Positions 44,243 through 51,531 of a stretch of 64,000 nucleotides of DNA are shown here, one piece after another (the first letter of the stretch is position 1; each line of letters opens with the position of its first letter). The notes beneath the pieces were generated by a model, which saw only the letters and a list, made by a program, of their open reading frames with translations, was not told the origin of the DNA and did no database searches. The position numbers and the translations under genes were made by a program. The stretch is from Clostridiaceae bacterium UBA6110 (GTDB taxonomy: Bacteria; Bacillota; Clostridia; Clostridiales; Clostridiaceae), in assembly GCA_002428415.1 (NCBI GenBank), contig DIWI01000059.1, forward strand, positions 14,080 through 78,079, read 5' to 3'.

Positions 44243-45172
44243 ATGAAAAATTATCCTTTGGCTTTGAAAAAGTTGGAAGAAATCCTAGACAAGAATGAAA
44301 TATTGGTCGATGAGCCTATGAGGAATCACACTTACTTCGAGATAGGCGGGACTGCAGACATCATTGCAATTCCGAATACCATTGAGAAGCTTGTCAGCGT
44401 TATTAAGCTGATGAAGGAAGAGGGGGTACCTCTTTTTCTGATCGGCAATGGATCCAACCTTCTTGTTAAGGATGGCGGCATCAGAGGCTGCGTGCTCAAG
44501 ACAGAGGCGATCAGAAGGATATCCTGCGACGGCGAGAGGATAACTGCAGAATGCGGCGCTCTTCTCAAGGATATATCCGATGCGGCACTTGATGCATCTC
44601 TCGGAGGCTTTGAATTCGCATGCGGAATACCAGGAACCCTAGGTGGTGCGGTATTCATGAATGCCGGAGCATACGATGGTGAAATGTCGTTTGTCCTTGA
44701 AAGCGCAAGGGTCCTTACGAGGGACCTTGAGGTAGTGAACCTGAAGAACGGCGACCTGGAGATGGGATACAGGACATCTGCAGTGAAGGAGAACGGATAT
44801 GTTGTCCTTGAAGCAGTTCTGAAGCTTGTAACTGGAGACAGGGATGCCATAAAGGCCAAGATTGACGACCTGACCGAGAGAAGGAATGAAAGGCAGCCAC
44901 TTGAGTACCCTTCAGCAGGAAGTACGTTCAAGAGACCGCCAGGCTATTATGCAGGCAAGCTTATCCAGGATGCGGGACTCAAAGGCTATCAGATAGGCGG
45001 AGCCCAGGTCTCCGAGAAGCATTCAGGCTTTGTGATAAACAAGGACCATGCATCCGCAAAGGATGTCATAGACCTCATCAATCATATAAAGAAGACAGTG
45101 GACACCAAGTTCGGTGTCGAGCTCAATACCGAGATTCTTATTGTCGGAGAAGAGCTGAGGGATATTTCCTAG
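44243..45172 (+). CDS. murB: UDP-N-acetylenolpyruvoylglucosamine reductase
   Basis: FAD/NADPH reductase completing UDP-N-acetylmuramic acid. The 309-residue length indicates the shorter MurB form of Firmicutes. HTYFEIGGTADIIAIP at about 30-45 and LIGNGSNLLV bind FAD; GIPGTLGGAVFMNAGAYDGE, YPSAGSTFKRP with the catalytic serine, and the C-terminal NTEILIVGEE complete the set. A strong terminator follows. In many clostridia rapZ, yvcK and whiA come next; here about 8 kb of other DNA intervenes before that neighbourhood resumes. Confidence 0.97.
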   Translation: MKNYPLALKKLEEILDKNEILVDEPMRNHTYFEIGGTADIIAIPNTIEKLVSVIKLMKEEGVPLFLIGNGSNLLVKDGGIRGCVLKTEAIRRISCDGERITAECGALLKDISDAALDASLGGFEFACGIPGTLGGAVFMNAGAYDGEMSFVLESARVLTRDLEVVNLKNGDLEMGYRTSAVKENGYVVLEAVLKLVTGDRDAIKAKIDDLTERRNERQPLEYPSAGSTFKRPPGYYAGKLIQDAGLKGYQIGGAQVSEKHSGFVINKDHASAKDVIDLINHIKKTVDTKFGVELNTEILIVGEELRDIS

Positions 45173-45179
45173 AATGGAG

Positions 45180-45205
45180 CCGCCATGATTTTCATGGCGG
45201 TTTTT
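45180..45205 (+). terminator. Intrinsic terminator of murB
   Basis: CCGCCATGA (45180-45188), loop TTT, exact complement (45192-45200), then TTTTT. Textbook form. Confidence 0.93.
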
Positions 45206-45383
45206 AATTGCAGAAAATATTGATTAAGCGGCGGAGTACATTCGCATATATGCTAATGTGAAAGTACTAACCCTTGCAGTGAAAATTAGGGGAGTAGGAA
45301 CCAAGTGATTAGCCTGGTGGAGCTACAATGTCCTGAAGGCGAAATATCTTGAAAATGCCGAAGTAAAGCAGGAGTATGATACA

Positions 45384-45653
45384 TTGGAGCTGAGGTACAG
45401 GCTTGCATTGGAGCTTGCGAAGCTTAGAACAGACAAGAAAGCAACGCAGGCTGAACTCGCTGCAAGGCTTAAAACTACAACTTCAGTTGTCTCAAGGATT
45501 GAAAGTGGCAACCAGAATTTGTCGGTCGACACTGTCGAGAAGATCGCTGAAGCATTAGGCAACACTGTTGAGTTTTTATTCAAGAGGATGTTATGTATGA
45601 TATGTATGAGTTTAAAATATGAGTTTAGGACAACCATAGAACGGGTTGATTAA
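45384..45653 (+). CDS. XRE-family HTH protein, HigA-like antitoxin, probably 5'-truncated
   Basis: Helix-turn-helix DNA-binding protein; the best available start is TTG 45384, giving 89 residues. The HTH is KATQAELAARLKTTTSVVSRIESGNQNLSVDT (about 18-50). In-frame codons upstream of the TTG still read as HigA-family sequence (KYLENAEVKQEYDTLELRY) back to about 45330, but no ATG, GTG or TTG opens them before a stop near 45312. The C-terminal tail from FKRMLCMICM is also unlike the family. No toxin gene lies on either side. Likely a decaying or orphan antitoxin. Confidence 0.6.
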   Translation: MELRYRLALELAKLRTDKKATQAELAARLKTTTSVVSRIESGNQNLSVDTVEKIAEALGNTVEFLFKRMLCMICMSLKYEFRTTIERVD

Positions 45654-45687
45654 AGTGGTATGCTTATTAGATTGTAACCAAAAGTAA

Positions 45688-45725
45688 AAAGGAAAAGCAG
45701 GCTTCTTAAAGTCAACTTTCCCTTT
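45688..45725 (-). terminator. Terminator of the peroxiredoxin-like/DUF169 unit
   Basis: On the minus strand AAAGGGAAAG pairs with CTTTTCCTTT (one G-U pair) followed by TTAC. Located just past the stop of the peroxiredoxin-like gene. Confidence 0.6.
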
Positions 45726-45730
45726 ATTGA

Positions 45731-46270
45731 TTAAATATCCTTAATAACGTCAACAACTGTTGATACTGAAGGTACATCATCACCAGTTTTTCCATAATGG
45801 GTGTATCTGGCGATACCATAAGCATCAAAAATTATTACCGCTGGAAGCTGAAGATTATTTCCTTCATCTTTTCCATGTATAAACCCAATGTCCTTTGCTG
45901 ACTGAATACGTGCCATAGTTATGGAATTTCCAAGTAATTCCATTGTATCAGCACTACCTGCGCCATATATTGAGTGAATCAAACCATTCGGATCACAAAG
46001 GACAGTAAATGGAATTTCGGAAGGTAAACATTCAGCTGCAGTTGTTGCACTGGTCTGTATTACAAACAGTGACTGTGCGTTCAGATCAGTAATTCTTGAA
46101 TATTCTCTTGAGAGAAGCAATAAGTCGTATTGTGCAAGTACACAGGCATAGTCACGCATAAGGTAAAGAATAGTTTTTTTCCCTTTTGAAAGGTCTTGTA
46201 TATCTACATTCTGACCACTAGTAGTCTGTATTTTAACCGAAATTATTGAATCTCCGACTTTTTGCTGCAT
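45731..46270 (-). CDS. Peroxiredoxin/AhpC-TSA-like thioredoxin-fold protein
   Basis: Soluble 179-residue protein with a thioredoxin-like fold. YLMRDYACVLAQYD at 36-49 occupies the position of the peroxidatic loop and keeps one cysteine (C43), but lacks the usual P-x-x-x-T-x-x-C context; FTVLCDPNGLIHSIYGAG and LPAVIIFDAYGIARYTHYG match the AhpC/TSA core. A resolving cysteine is not obvious. It could be a one-cysteine peroxiredoxin of the PRXL2/SelU-like type. Good GAGGTGA start site; 32 bases after the DUF169 gene. Confidence 0.7.
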   Translation of the reverse strand: MQQKVGDSIISVKIQTTSGQNVDIQDLSKGKKTILYLMRDYACVLAQYDLLLLSREYSRITDLNAQSLFVIQTSATTAAECLPSEIPFTVLCDPNGLIHSIYGAGSADTMELLGNSITMARIQSAKDIGFIHGKDEGNNLQLPAVIIFDAYGIARYTHYGKTGDDVPSVSTVVDVIKDI

Positions 46271-46302
46271 TTTATGTTCACCTCAAATGAAAAATTAAAT
46301 GA

Positions 46303-47076
46303 TTAATGGAGATCAACCTTACTGTTGAGCTCTTTGGCCATTTCCTGCCAGTGCTCGACACGTCGTTCTAGTTCAACCCTACTTCCTTCATCATCGCGAA
46401 ATGCAATAGTTGTCCATGGCATTTCACATAGTGCGGTAACTACCTCGTCAATTTTCTGGAATGGAATTGCAATCATACGAATACCGGCTGGATAAGCCTT
46501 GCGGCGCTTAAGTCCATGATAAAAACCGGTTGTAATGTGATTTACCTTACCTGAAATTATGGGATATGCGTACATCCATGCACAACTTATAACTGGCGAG
46601 GATTTCGATTCCCAGAGGTCACCAGAGATATAGCTTGTAGCACGCATCAGGATGTCGCTCTGTGGGAAATCTGCAAAACATAGAATCAGGTCTGGATCAA
46701 AATCACAACTGGAAATTGGTGAAAACTGGACGTAATTTACTGTTCCAGGTTCAAGTATAGGCAGCTTTTGATAAAGTTGCTGGCATGCAATAGGTGTACG
46801 GTAAATTTCAAAGTCATAGCCAGCTTGCCCCGAAGCGGTGACAGGTGGCTTAGGAATCATACCCAATGCCATTCTGCCATAGCAAGCATCGTTTTTTTCA
46901 GTTATGTAAAATGTTTTTCCCGTATCCTGCGAGTATTTGACATATTGGCAAAAAGCTAATTTTTCACCTTCATATGATTGAATACCTTCAGGCTTTACTG
47001 CATGATATTTCAGCGCTATTGGAGGGTGTTCCATGCCGAGTTTATCGAAAATTTCTTTTGCTTGATTGCTTAACAT
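46303..47076 (-). CDS. DUF169 family protein
   Basis: A 257-residue protein matching DUF169 by PPIALKYH near residue 17, CQYVKYSQDTGKTFYITEKNDACYGRMALGM, and IISCAWMYAYPIISGKVNHITTGFYHG. Several cysteines (including CQYV, ACYG, SCDFDP, SCAWMY) suggest a metal or redox centre, as members often occur in anaerobes. Function unknown. It heads a two-gene minus-strand unit with the peroxiredoxin-like protein; ribosome site GAGGTG. Confidence 0.83.
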   Translation of the reverse strand: MLSNQAKEIFDKLGMEHPPIALKYHAVKPEGIQSYEGEKLAFCQYVKYSQDTGKTFYITEKNDACYGRMALGMIPKPPVTASGQAGYDFEIYRTPIACQQLYQKLPILEPGTVNYVQFSPISSCDFDPDLILCFADFPQSDILMRATSYISGDLWESKSSPVISCAWMYAYPIISGKVNHITTGFYHGLKRRKAYPAGIRMIAIPFQKIDEVVTALCEMPWTTIAFRDDEGSRVELERRVEHWQEMAKELNSKVDLH

Positions 47077-47164
47077 TTACTACACCTCGATTTGATAAAT
47101 GAAACAAATTGTACAATATATTTTTAGGAAATCATGTTTTGACAACAGTGATACTTAATCTAAA

Positions 47165-47208
47165 TCTTTAAAAACCGGTGCTCAGGCATAAAGCACGTGC
47201 ACCGGTTT
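47165..47208 (-). terminator. Terminator of the enolase-superfamily gene
   Basis: AAACCGGTGC and GCACCGGTTT (47172-47181 and 47199-47208) form a 10-bp stem; on the minus strand a TTTTTAAAG run follows. It isolates the dehydratase gene from the DUF169 unit. The rest of the 47077-47330 gap shows nothing else that I can name. Confidence 0.82.
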
Positions 47209-47330
47209 GTCGCGCCATTCCAAGGCTAACCAATAATTGAAGAATTATAGCCTTCATTCTGAATTTCCCTAAGCGAGTGGTTATTCATAAATTGATATAC
47301 TTACATGAATTTGAATAGCGCACTCAATGT

Positions 47331-48521
47331 TTACTTGATTGTATAAACAGTTGCTTCCGCCATAGCCTTCTCAGAAAGCTCCTGACCGATTCCTGGAAGT
47401 TCAGGAACACTATAGCAACCTGTTTTATCTGGCATGTAGTCATACTTTCCAAGTTCTCGCATATCCTTCTTAATTGCACCTTCGTGCACCTCATGAATAA
47501 GGAAGTTCGGGATGACTGTTTCAACATGCAAGGAAGCAGCTGTCGCAATCGGGCCTCCGCATATATGCAGCTGAACTGCAGCATCGTATGTATTGGCCAT
47601 ATCGCAGATCTTCTTTGTTTCTGTAATTCCACCAGTGATGCAGAGGTCCGGTTGGATAACTTGGACTGCTCTCTTTTCAAGAAATTCACGGAAGCCAAAG
47701 CGGGTGTAAATACGTTCGCCTGTTGCGATTGGAATATTAAGGTTTCTGTGGATTTCTAGCATGGATTCAACATTGAGCGGATGAACCGGTTCTTCGTAAT
47801 AATAGATGTTCAATGGCTCAAGCGCTTTTCCAAGCTGGATTGCTGTGGTTGTGTCTGTAAAAGAGTGTAGTTCTATTATGATGTCCAGGTTATCTCCGCC
47901 CGCTTCTCGAATAGCAGCGGTACGAGCATAAGCGATTTTAATCATTTCGTTGGAGAGCTTTCCTCGCATTTTCCAATTTGGATTTGATGCTTCACGAGCC
48001 CATTTACCATCCATTGTGACACCTATTGGATCAACCTTTATTGCCGTATAACCATCTGCCATCGCCTTGAGAGTCGCTTCGGCATACTGTTCAGGCTGTG
48101 TTAGGAATCTGTGTTCAACATCCCAGTCAAACTGCAGCTGGCTCGCATATGACCTGAGCTTTGGATTGGTTTTTCCACCAAGAAGTTGGTATACAGGTTT
48201 ATTAAGGGCTTTGCCCTTAATGTCCCAAAGAGCGGTATCTATAGCGCTCATACCAGCATTAATGACCGTCCCTCCGCCCATTCCCCAGAAAGTAGTACGG
48301 AAAATATGCTCCCAGATTGCTTCAACATTCTCTGGGTCCATGCCGATTATCAATTCAGCAAAATCCCTGGCAATCCCAACGGCGGCAAAATGTGCCTTGC
48401 CATAAGACAGACCTACTTCGCCAAAGCCGGAAATACCCTCGTCGGTATTTATTCGGACACACACGACAGCGCCCATTACATTAGGTTTACATTCAAAAAC
48501 ATCAACACTTGTGATTTTCAA
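47331..48521 (-). CDS. Enolase-superfamily dehydratase/isomerase (mandelate racemase/muconate lactonising group)
   Basis: A 396-residue TIM-barrel enzyme that abstracts the proton alpha to a carboxylate, typically dehydrating a sugar acid. The lid domain runs to about 120 (INAGMSAIDTALWDIKGKALNKPVYQLLGG). Barrel residues: K162 and D164 in AIKVD; metal ligands at E217 (in IELHS, where most relatives have Asp), E243/E244 (YYEEPV) and E269 (ATGER); H319 in QLHICGG as acid. ELHSFTD with H219 recalls galactonate-dehydratase-like members. The TTG at 48521 is favoured by AAAGGTG spacing and gives the family-like N-terminus; TTG 48539 is possible. Substrate unknown; the TRAP transporter nearby suggests an imported acid. 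Confidence 0.85.
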   Translation of the reverse strand: MKITSVDVFECKPNVMGAVVCVRINTDEGISGFGEVGLSYGKAHFAAVGIARDFAELIIGMDPENVEAIWEHIFRTTFWGMGGGTVINAGMSAIDTALWDIKGKALNKPVYQLLGGKTNPKLRSYASQLQFDWDVEHRFLTQPEQYAEATLKAMADGYTAIKVDPIGVTMDGKWAREASNPNWKMRGKLSNEMIKIAYARTAAIREAGGDNLDIIIELHSFTDTTTAIQLGKALEPLNIYYYEEPVHPLNVESMLEIHRNLNIPIATGERIYTRFGFREFLEKRAVQVIQPDLCITGGITETKKICDMANTYDAAVQLHICGGPIATAASLHVETVIPNFLIHEVHEGAIKKDMRELGKYDYMPDKTGCYSVPELPGIGQELSEKAMAEATVYTIK

Positions 48522-48550
48522 GGATAACACACCTTTCAAGTTATCTAAAA

Positions 48551-48565
48551 CAAGTAGGCAACTGT
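48551..48565. promoter_or_regulatory. Conserved 15-bp motif upstream of the dehydratase gene
   Basis: CAAGTAGGCAACTGT here and CAGGTAGGCAACCGT at 49651-49665 differ at two positions, and those two changes are symmetric (AGT..ACT versus GGT..ACC), preserving an inverted repeat around AGGCA. This suggests a second protein-binding site or an alternative site for the same regulator. Confidence 0.45.
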
Positions 48566-48584
48566 CTAAATTAACGCTGTTAGG

Positions 48585-48601
48585 TTGTTATACAAGCATA
48601 C
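48585..48601 (-). promoter_or_regulatory. GntR operator ahead of the dehydratase gene
   Basis: Minus strand GTATGCTTGTATAACAA, one of three near-identical 17-bp sites. The core TTGT-N3-ACAA fits the FadR-subfamily operator form. It lies 64-80 bases upstream of the dehydratase start. Confidence 0.6.
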
Positions 48602-48636
48602 TACCATGCGAGTTATATAACGTCAAGCATCCAGTA

Positions 48637-48678
48637 ATAAAAAAGCCCCTAACTCTGTTAATTAAACAAAGTCAGGGG
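48637..48678 (-). terminator. Terminator of the gntR gene
   Basis: Arms 48646-48658 and 48666-48678 form a 13-bp stem allowing two G-U pairs, loop TTAATTA, and a run of T on the minus strand. It begins 15 bases past the gntR stop, so gntR is transcribed alone. Confidence 0.82.
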
Positions 48679-48693
48679 AATCCAGAATCTATG

Positions 48694-49395
48694 TTAACTT
48701 TTGTAATACGTTTGGCTGCGTTTTAGAGACTCAATTTCTGCCTCGACGCACTTATTTATGTCCCTTTCCTTCAAACCATCAACAATAGATTTGTGGAATT
48801 GTAGAATCGCCTTATCACTTTTATGTTTCATTATGCTGATATTCGAGTTTGATTTTGCTACCTCAAACCAGATTGATGATATTGCATCATACAACAAAGC
48901 AATAAACTCATTGTGAGACATCTTGCTGACGCATTCATGGAATCGGTAGTCAGCATCATAGAAGCTATCATAATCTTGGTTCTTCAGGCTTTCGCACATT
49001 TGATTGAATATATCTTCAAGTTCAGCTATTTCAACAGTAAGATCGTCTTCGCGCATAAGAGCAAGTCTTACACTGCCTATCTGTATTATCATGCGAAATT
49101 CATTCATCTGCTGATAATCCTGCTGAAGGATATTATAGTCGAACAAGCTCTTGAAAAAAGAGCGCATACTAAAATCAACCACATAAGTTCCTTCGCCTAT
49201 GCGTGTTTCAGTCAGCCCGAGTCCATTTGAACGCTGTATGGCTGCACGTAATGACATACGGCTTACTCCAAGAGTCTCAGCCAATTCGTTTTCTGAAGGT
49301 ATTTTTTCATTTGACTTCCATTCTCCAGAAAGTATCTTCTTACGCATATAATCAAAAATCTGATCTGTCAGACTAGAACGTACTATTTTCCCCAC
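48694..49395 (-). CDS. GntR transcriptional regulator, FadR (FCD) subfamily
   Basis: A 233-residue repressor-type protein. The winged helix is in the first 75 residues (GEWKSNEKIPSENELAETLGVSRMSLRAAI ... RIGEGTYVVD); the remaining helical FCD effector domain contains the acidic/histidine metal-site residues (DADYRFHECVSKMSHN). It sits between the dehydratase and the TRAP genes, and three matching operators flank all three units. The GTG at 49395 is nine bases after AAGAGG; TTG 49404 directly abuts that site and is unlikely. Effector probably the TRAP substrate or its dehydration product. Confidence 0.88.
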   Translation of the reverse strand: MGKIVRSSLTDQIFDYMRKKILSGEWKSNEKIPSENELAETLGVSRMSLRAAIQRSNGLGLTETRIGEGTYVVDFSMRSFFKSLFDYNILQQDYQQMNEFRMIIQIGSVRLALMREDDLTVEIAELEDIFNQMCESLKNQDYDSFYDADYRFHECVSKMSHNEFIALLYDAISSIWFEVAKSNSNISIMKHKSDKAILQFHKSIVDGLKERDINKCVEAEIESLKRSQTYYKS

Positions 49396-49418
49396 TTTAA
49401 TCAACCTCTTTCATCTGT

Positions 49419-49435
49419 CTGTATAACAAGTATAC
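49419..49435 (-). promoter_or_regulatory. GntR operator ahead of its own gene
   Basis: Minus strand GTATACTTGTTATACAG; core TTGT-N3-ACAG. It lies 24 bases upstream of the gntR GTG, a position that fits autorepression. Confidence 0.62.
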
Positions 49436-49611
49436 ACGTTAATTAATTTATTTTACAATATTTTTCGATTTAATGGCTTTTTCTGTCGGCTATTTCGTGT
49501 TCAGTTGTGAATTCATTTAATATATGCAGGAATGTTTTTTTGATAAAAAGCTAGAGTTTCATGGTTAAATTCGAATATTTGAAGGAATAAAAAGACACAG
49601 AAATAATAATA

Positions 49612-49640
49612 TTGCAAATTGATAAACGATATGCTAGTAT
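49612..49640 (+). promoter_or_regulatory. Possible TRAP operon promoter
   Basis: TTGCAA (49612-49617) and TAGTAT (49635-49640) are 17 bases apart, four of six matches each. The -10 overlaps the GntR operator, which would suit repression. Tentative. Confidence 0.3.
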
Positions 49641-49653
49641 ACTTGTACAACAG
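49637..49653 (+). promoter_or_regulatory. GntR operator ahead of the TRAP operon
   Basis: GTATACTTGTACAACAG, matching the gntR site in its first ten bases and last three. It lies 65 bases ahead of the binding-protein start and directly abuts the conserved CAGGTAGGCAACCGT motif. Confidence 0.62.
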
Positions 49654-49665
49654 GTAGGCAACCGT
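49651..49665. promoter_or_regulatory. Conserved 15-bp motif ahead of the TRAP operon
   Basis: CAGGTAGGCAACCGT, the partner of the motif at 48551-48565. Imperfect symmetry GGT-N5-ACC. Function unknown. Confidence 0.45.
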
Positions 49666-49717
49666 TTCCAAGTTAAGATATTAGTGGTAACCAATCATAT
49701 AATGCAGGAGGATCATA

Positions 49718-50794
49718 ATGAAAAACTACTTTAAAAGATCGCTGCTCCTTTTTTGCGCATCCACAATACTACTTACTTTTGTTGCATGCGGAGGTACGTC
49801 TAACACTACAGGAACTACTGCCCCAACAGCTAATACTTCAGGGGAAGAGAAAGCAGTGACCGTTAGATGGGCCACTAGCGTTTCACAGAATGAAATTGAC
49901 TCAAATAAAACGCCAACAGCGATTACAATAAATACTTGGGTGAAGACTGTTGAGGAAGCTTCCAAAGGGACAATTAATGTTGAGGTATTCGGGGGATCAC
50001 AGCTAGCAAATGGCACAGACGATACCATCAGTGGAGTTTTGAACGGAGCTTTTGAAATGGCTCAGATAAATACTGGTTCATGGGGAGATTATACTAATGC
50101 CTTTGCAGCACTTAATGTGCCCTACCTTTATACTGATTTCAGCGAAGTACATAAGGTAATGGATAGCGATTTTGGCAAGAGTATGCTTGATCAAGTAAAG
50201 AAAGATGTAGGTGTAGTCCCACTTTGCTACGGAGATATTGGTTATAGACATATAACAAATTCCAAGGGAATTATTAAAAGCCCTGCTGATTTGGCTGGAC
50301 TAAAGATTAGAACAATGACAGACAGTGTTCAGATTTCAGCAATGAATGACCTCGGTGCCGCAGTTACACCGCTTGCAATCTCTGAGCTATTTAGCGCACT
50401 GCAGCAGAAACTTGTTGATGCGCAGGAAAATCCTCTATCGACAATCTATGCTCAAAAATATTATGAAGTGCAGAAGTTCTGCACTCTCACTAAGCACAGC
50501 TACACAACTACTATATTGTTTATGAATGAGCAATTCTTTAATAGCCTTTCAGACAGCCAGAAGGTGGCAATAGAAACTGCCAATGATACTGCGACGAAAG
50601 CAGGCCGTGCCGTTCTTGAATCATCTGAAAAAGAAAATAAACAAAAACTTGAAACAGCAGGTATGCAGTTCTATGAACTAAGTGATTCTGAAATGGCTGC
50701 TTTCCAGAATTCTGTAAAACCAACATGGGAAAAGGTTAAGAGCGCAATGGGTGAGCAGAAGTGGAATGAACTTATGTCAGCCATTGGAAAATAG
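49718..50794 (+). CDS. TRAP transporter substrate-binding protein (DctP family)
   Basis: Extracellular lipoprotein receptor of a sodium-driven TRAP importer, 358 residues. The signal MKNYFKRSLLLFC... ends in a lipobox LTFVAC (C24). The mature part begins VTVRWATSVSQNEI, followed by GTINVEVFGGSQLANGTDD, PADLAGLKIRTMTDSVQISAMNDLGAAVTPLAISELFSALQQKLVDAQENPLSTIY, in which the conserved arginine (KIRT) binds the substrate carboxylate. Strong GGAGG site. First gene of dctP-dctQ-dctM, under the GntR operator. Substrate: an organic acid, likely that used by the neighbouring dehydratase. Confidence 0.93.
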   Translation: MKNYFKRSLLLFCASTILLTFVACGGTSNTTGTTAPTANTSGEEKAVTVRWATSVSQNEIDSNKTPTAITINTWVKTVEEASKGTINVEVFGGSQLANGTDDTISGVLNGAFEMAQINTGSWGDYTNAFAALNVPYLYTDFSEVHKVMDSDFGKSMLDQVKKDVGVVPLCYGDIGYRHITNSKGIIKSPADLAGLKIRTMTDSVQISAMNDLGAAVTPLAISELFSALQQKLVDAQENPLSTIYAQKYYEVQKFCTLTKHSYTTTILFMNEQFFNSLSDSQKVAIETANDTATKAGRAVLESSEKENKQKLETAGMQFYELSDSEMAAFQNSVKPTWEKVKSAMGEQKWNELMSAIGK

Positions 50795-50827
50795 ATATCG
50801 GATAGATTATTAACAAGAGTACTAAAC

Positions 50828-50871
50828 ACTGTATGATATTGGGGATGATAGGAAGACCAGTATCATACAGT
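50828..50871 (+). other. Intercistronic hairpin between the TRAP binding protein and membrane genes
   Basis: A 15-bp stem with one G-U pair (arms 50828-50842 and 50857-50871) without a T-run. In transporter operons such stems protect the upstream message and keep the binding protein in excess of the membrane subunits; partial termination is the other possibility. Confidence 0.7.
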
Positions 50872-50911
50872 TGGTATTTGTTACCTCACAAATTGGAAAG
50901 GGGCTTTCACG

Positions 50912-51529
50912 ATGAATGAAAAAACGAGCGGCAAAAAAATGTTGCTCAACATCTTCTATAACTTTGAAGTGTATATAGGTACTGTATTATTTATTGTAAT
51001 CATGTTTCTGCTGTTTTTGCAGGTTGTCTCGCGTTTTGTTTTTAACCATTCATTCACATGGACGGAAGAACTCGCTGCAGCAATGTTTGTTGGTATGGTT
51101 TATTGCGGAGTGTCAAGTGCTGTAACGTATAGAAAGCATCTTAGAATAGATGCCCTTCTTGAAGCTGTTCCCTTTAAAATAAAAAAGGCGTTGCTTATTT
51201 TTAGCAATGTTATTTTCATTGGGTTCAATTTCTATGTTGCATATCTTTATGTCGAAATAATTGCGAATCTTCGGAATAGTATGACCTCTCTCCTGCATAT
51301 ACCTAAAAAATACCTATATGCAATTGTTCCAATAATGCTGCTTCTGACAACAATAAGACTTTGCTTTGACATAGTAAAGCTGTATAACGAAACACCAAAG
51401 ACGTTAGGTGCATCAGTGCCTGTTATAGATATTGAAGCACTTGAGGCTGAAGCCAAACAAATAGCTGCTGCTTACAAAGCTGAACAGAACCTGAAGAATC
51501 CTGACCATGATGAAAAGGAGGGAAAGTAG
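50912..51529 (+). CDS. TRAP transporter small membrane subunit (DctQ family)
   Basis: Integral membrane subunit of 205 residues with four helices. Family landmarks: FLQVVSRFVFNHSFTWTEELAAAMFVGMVYCGVSSAVTYRKHLRIDAL near residues 30-80, and a final hydrophobic segment around 135-155. The C-terminal 45 residues are charged and extend past the usual family end. Ribosome site AAAGGGGC. Two bases separate its stop from the large subunit start. Confidence 0.92.
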   Translation: MNEKTSGKKMLLNIFYNFEVYIGTVLFIVIMFLLFLQVVSRFVFNHSFTWTEELAAAMFVGMVYCGVSSAVTYRKHLRIDALLEAVPFKIKKALLIFSNVIFIGFNFYVAYLYVEIIANLRNSMTSLLHIPKKYLYAIVPIMLLLTTIRLCFDIVKLYNETPKTLGASVPVIDIEALEAEAKQIAAAYKAEQNLKNPDHDEKEGK

Positions 51530-51531
51530 GA

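Noticed and set aside
49698..49703. TATAAT just ahead of the TRAP binding-protein gene as a -10 element
   Set aside because: It lies only a few bases before the ribosome site, leaving no room for transcription start and leader.
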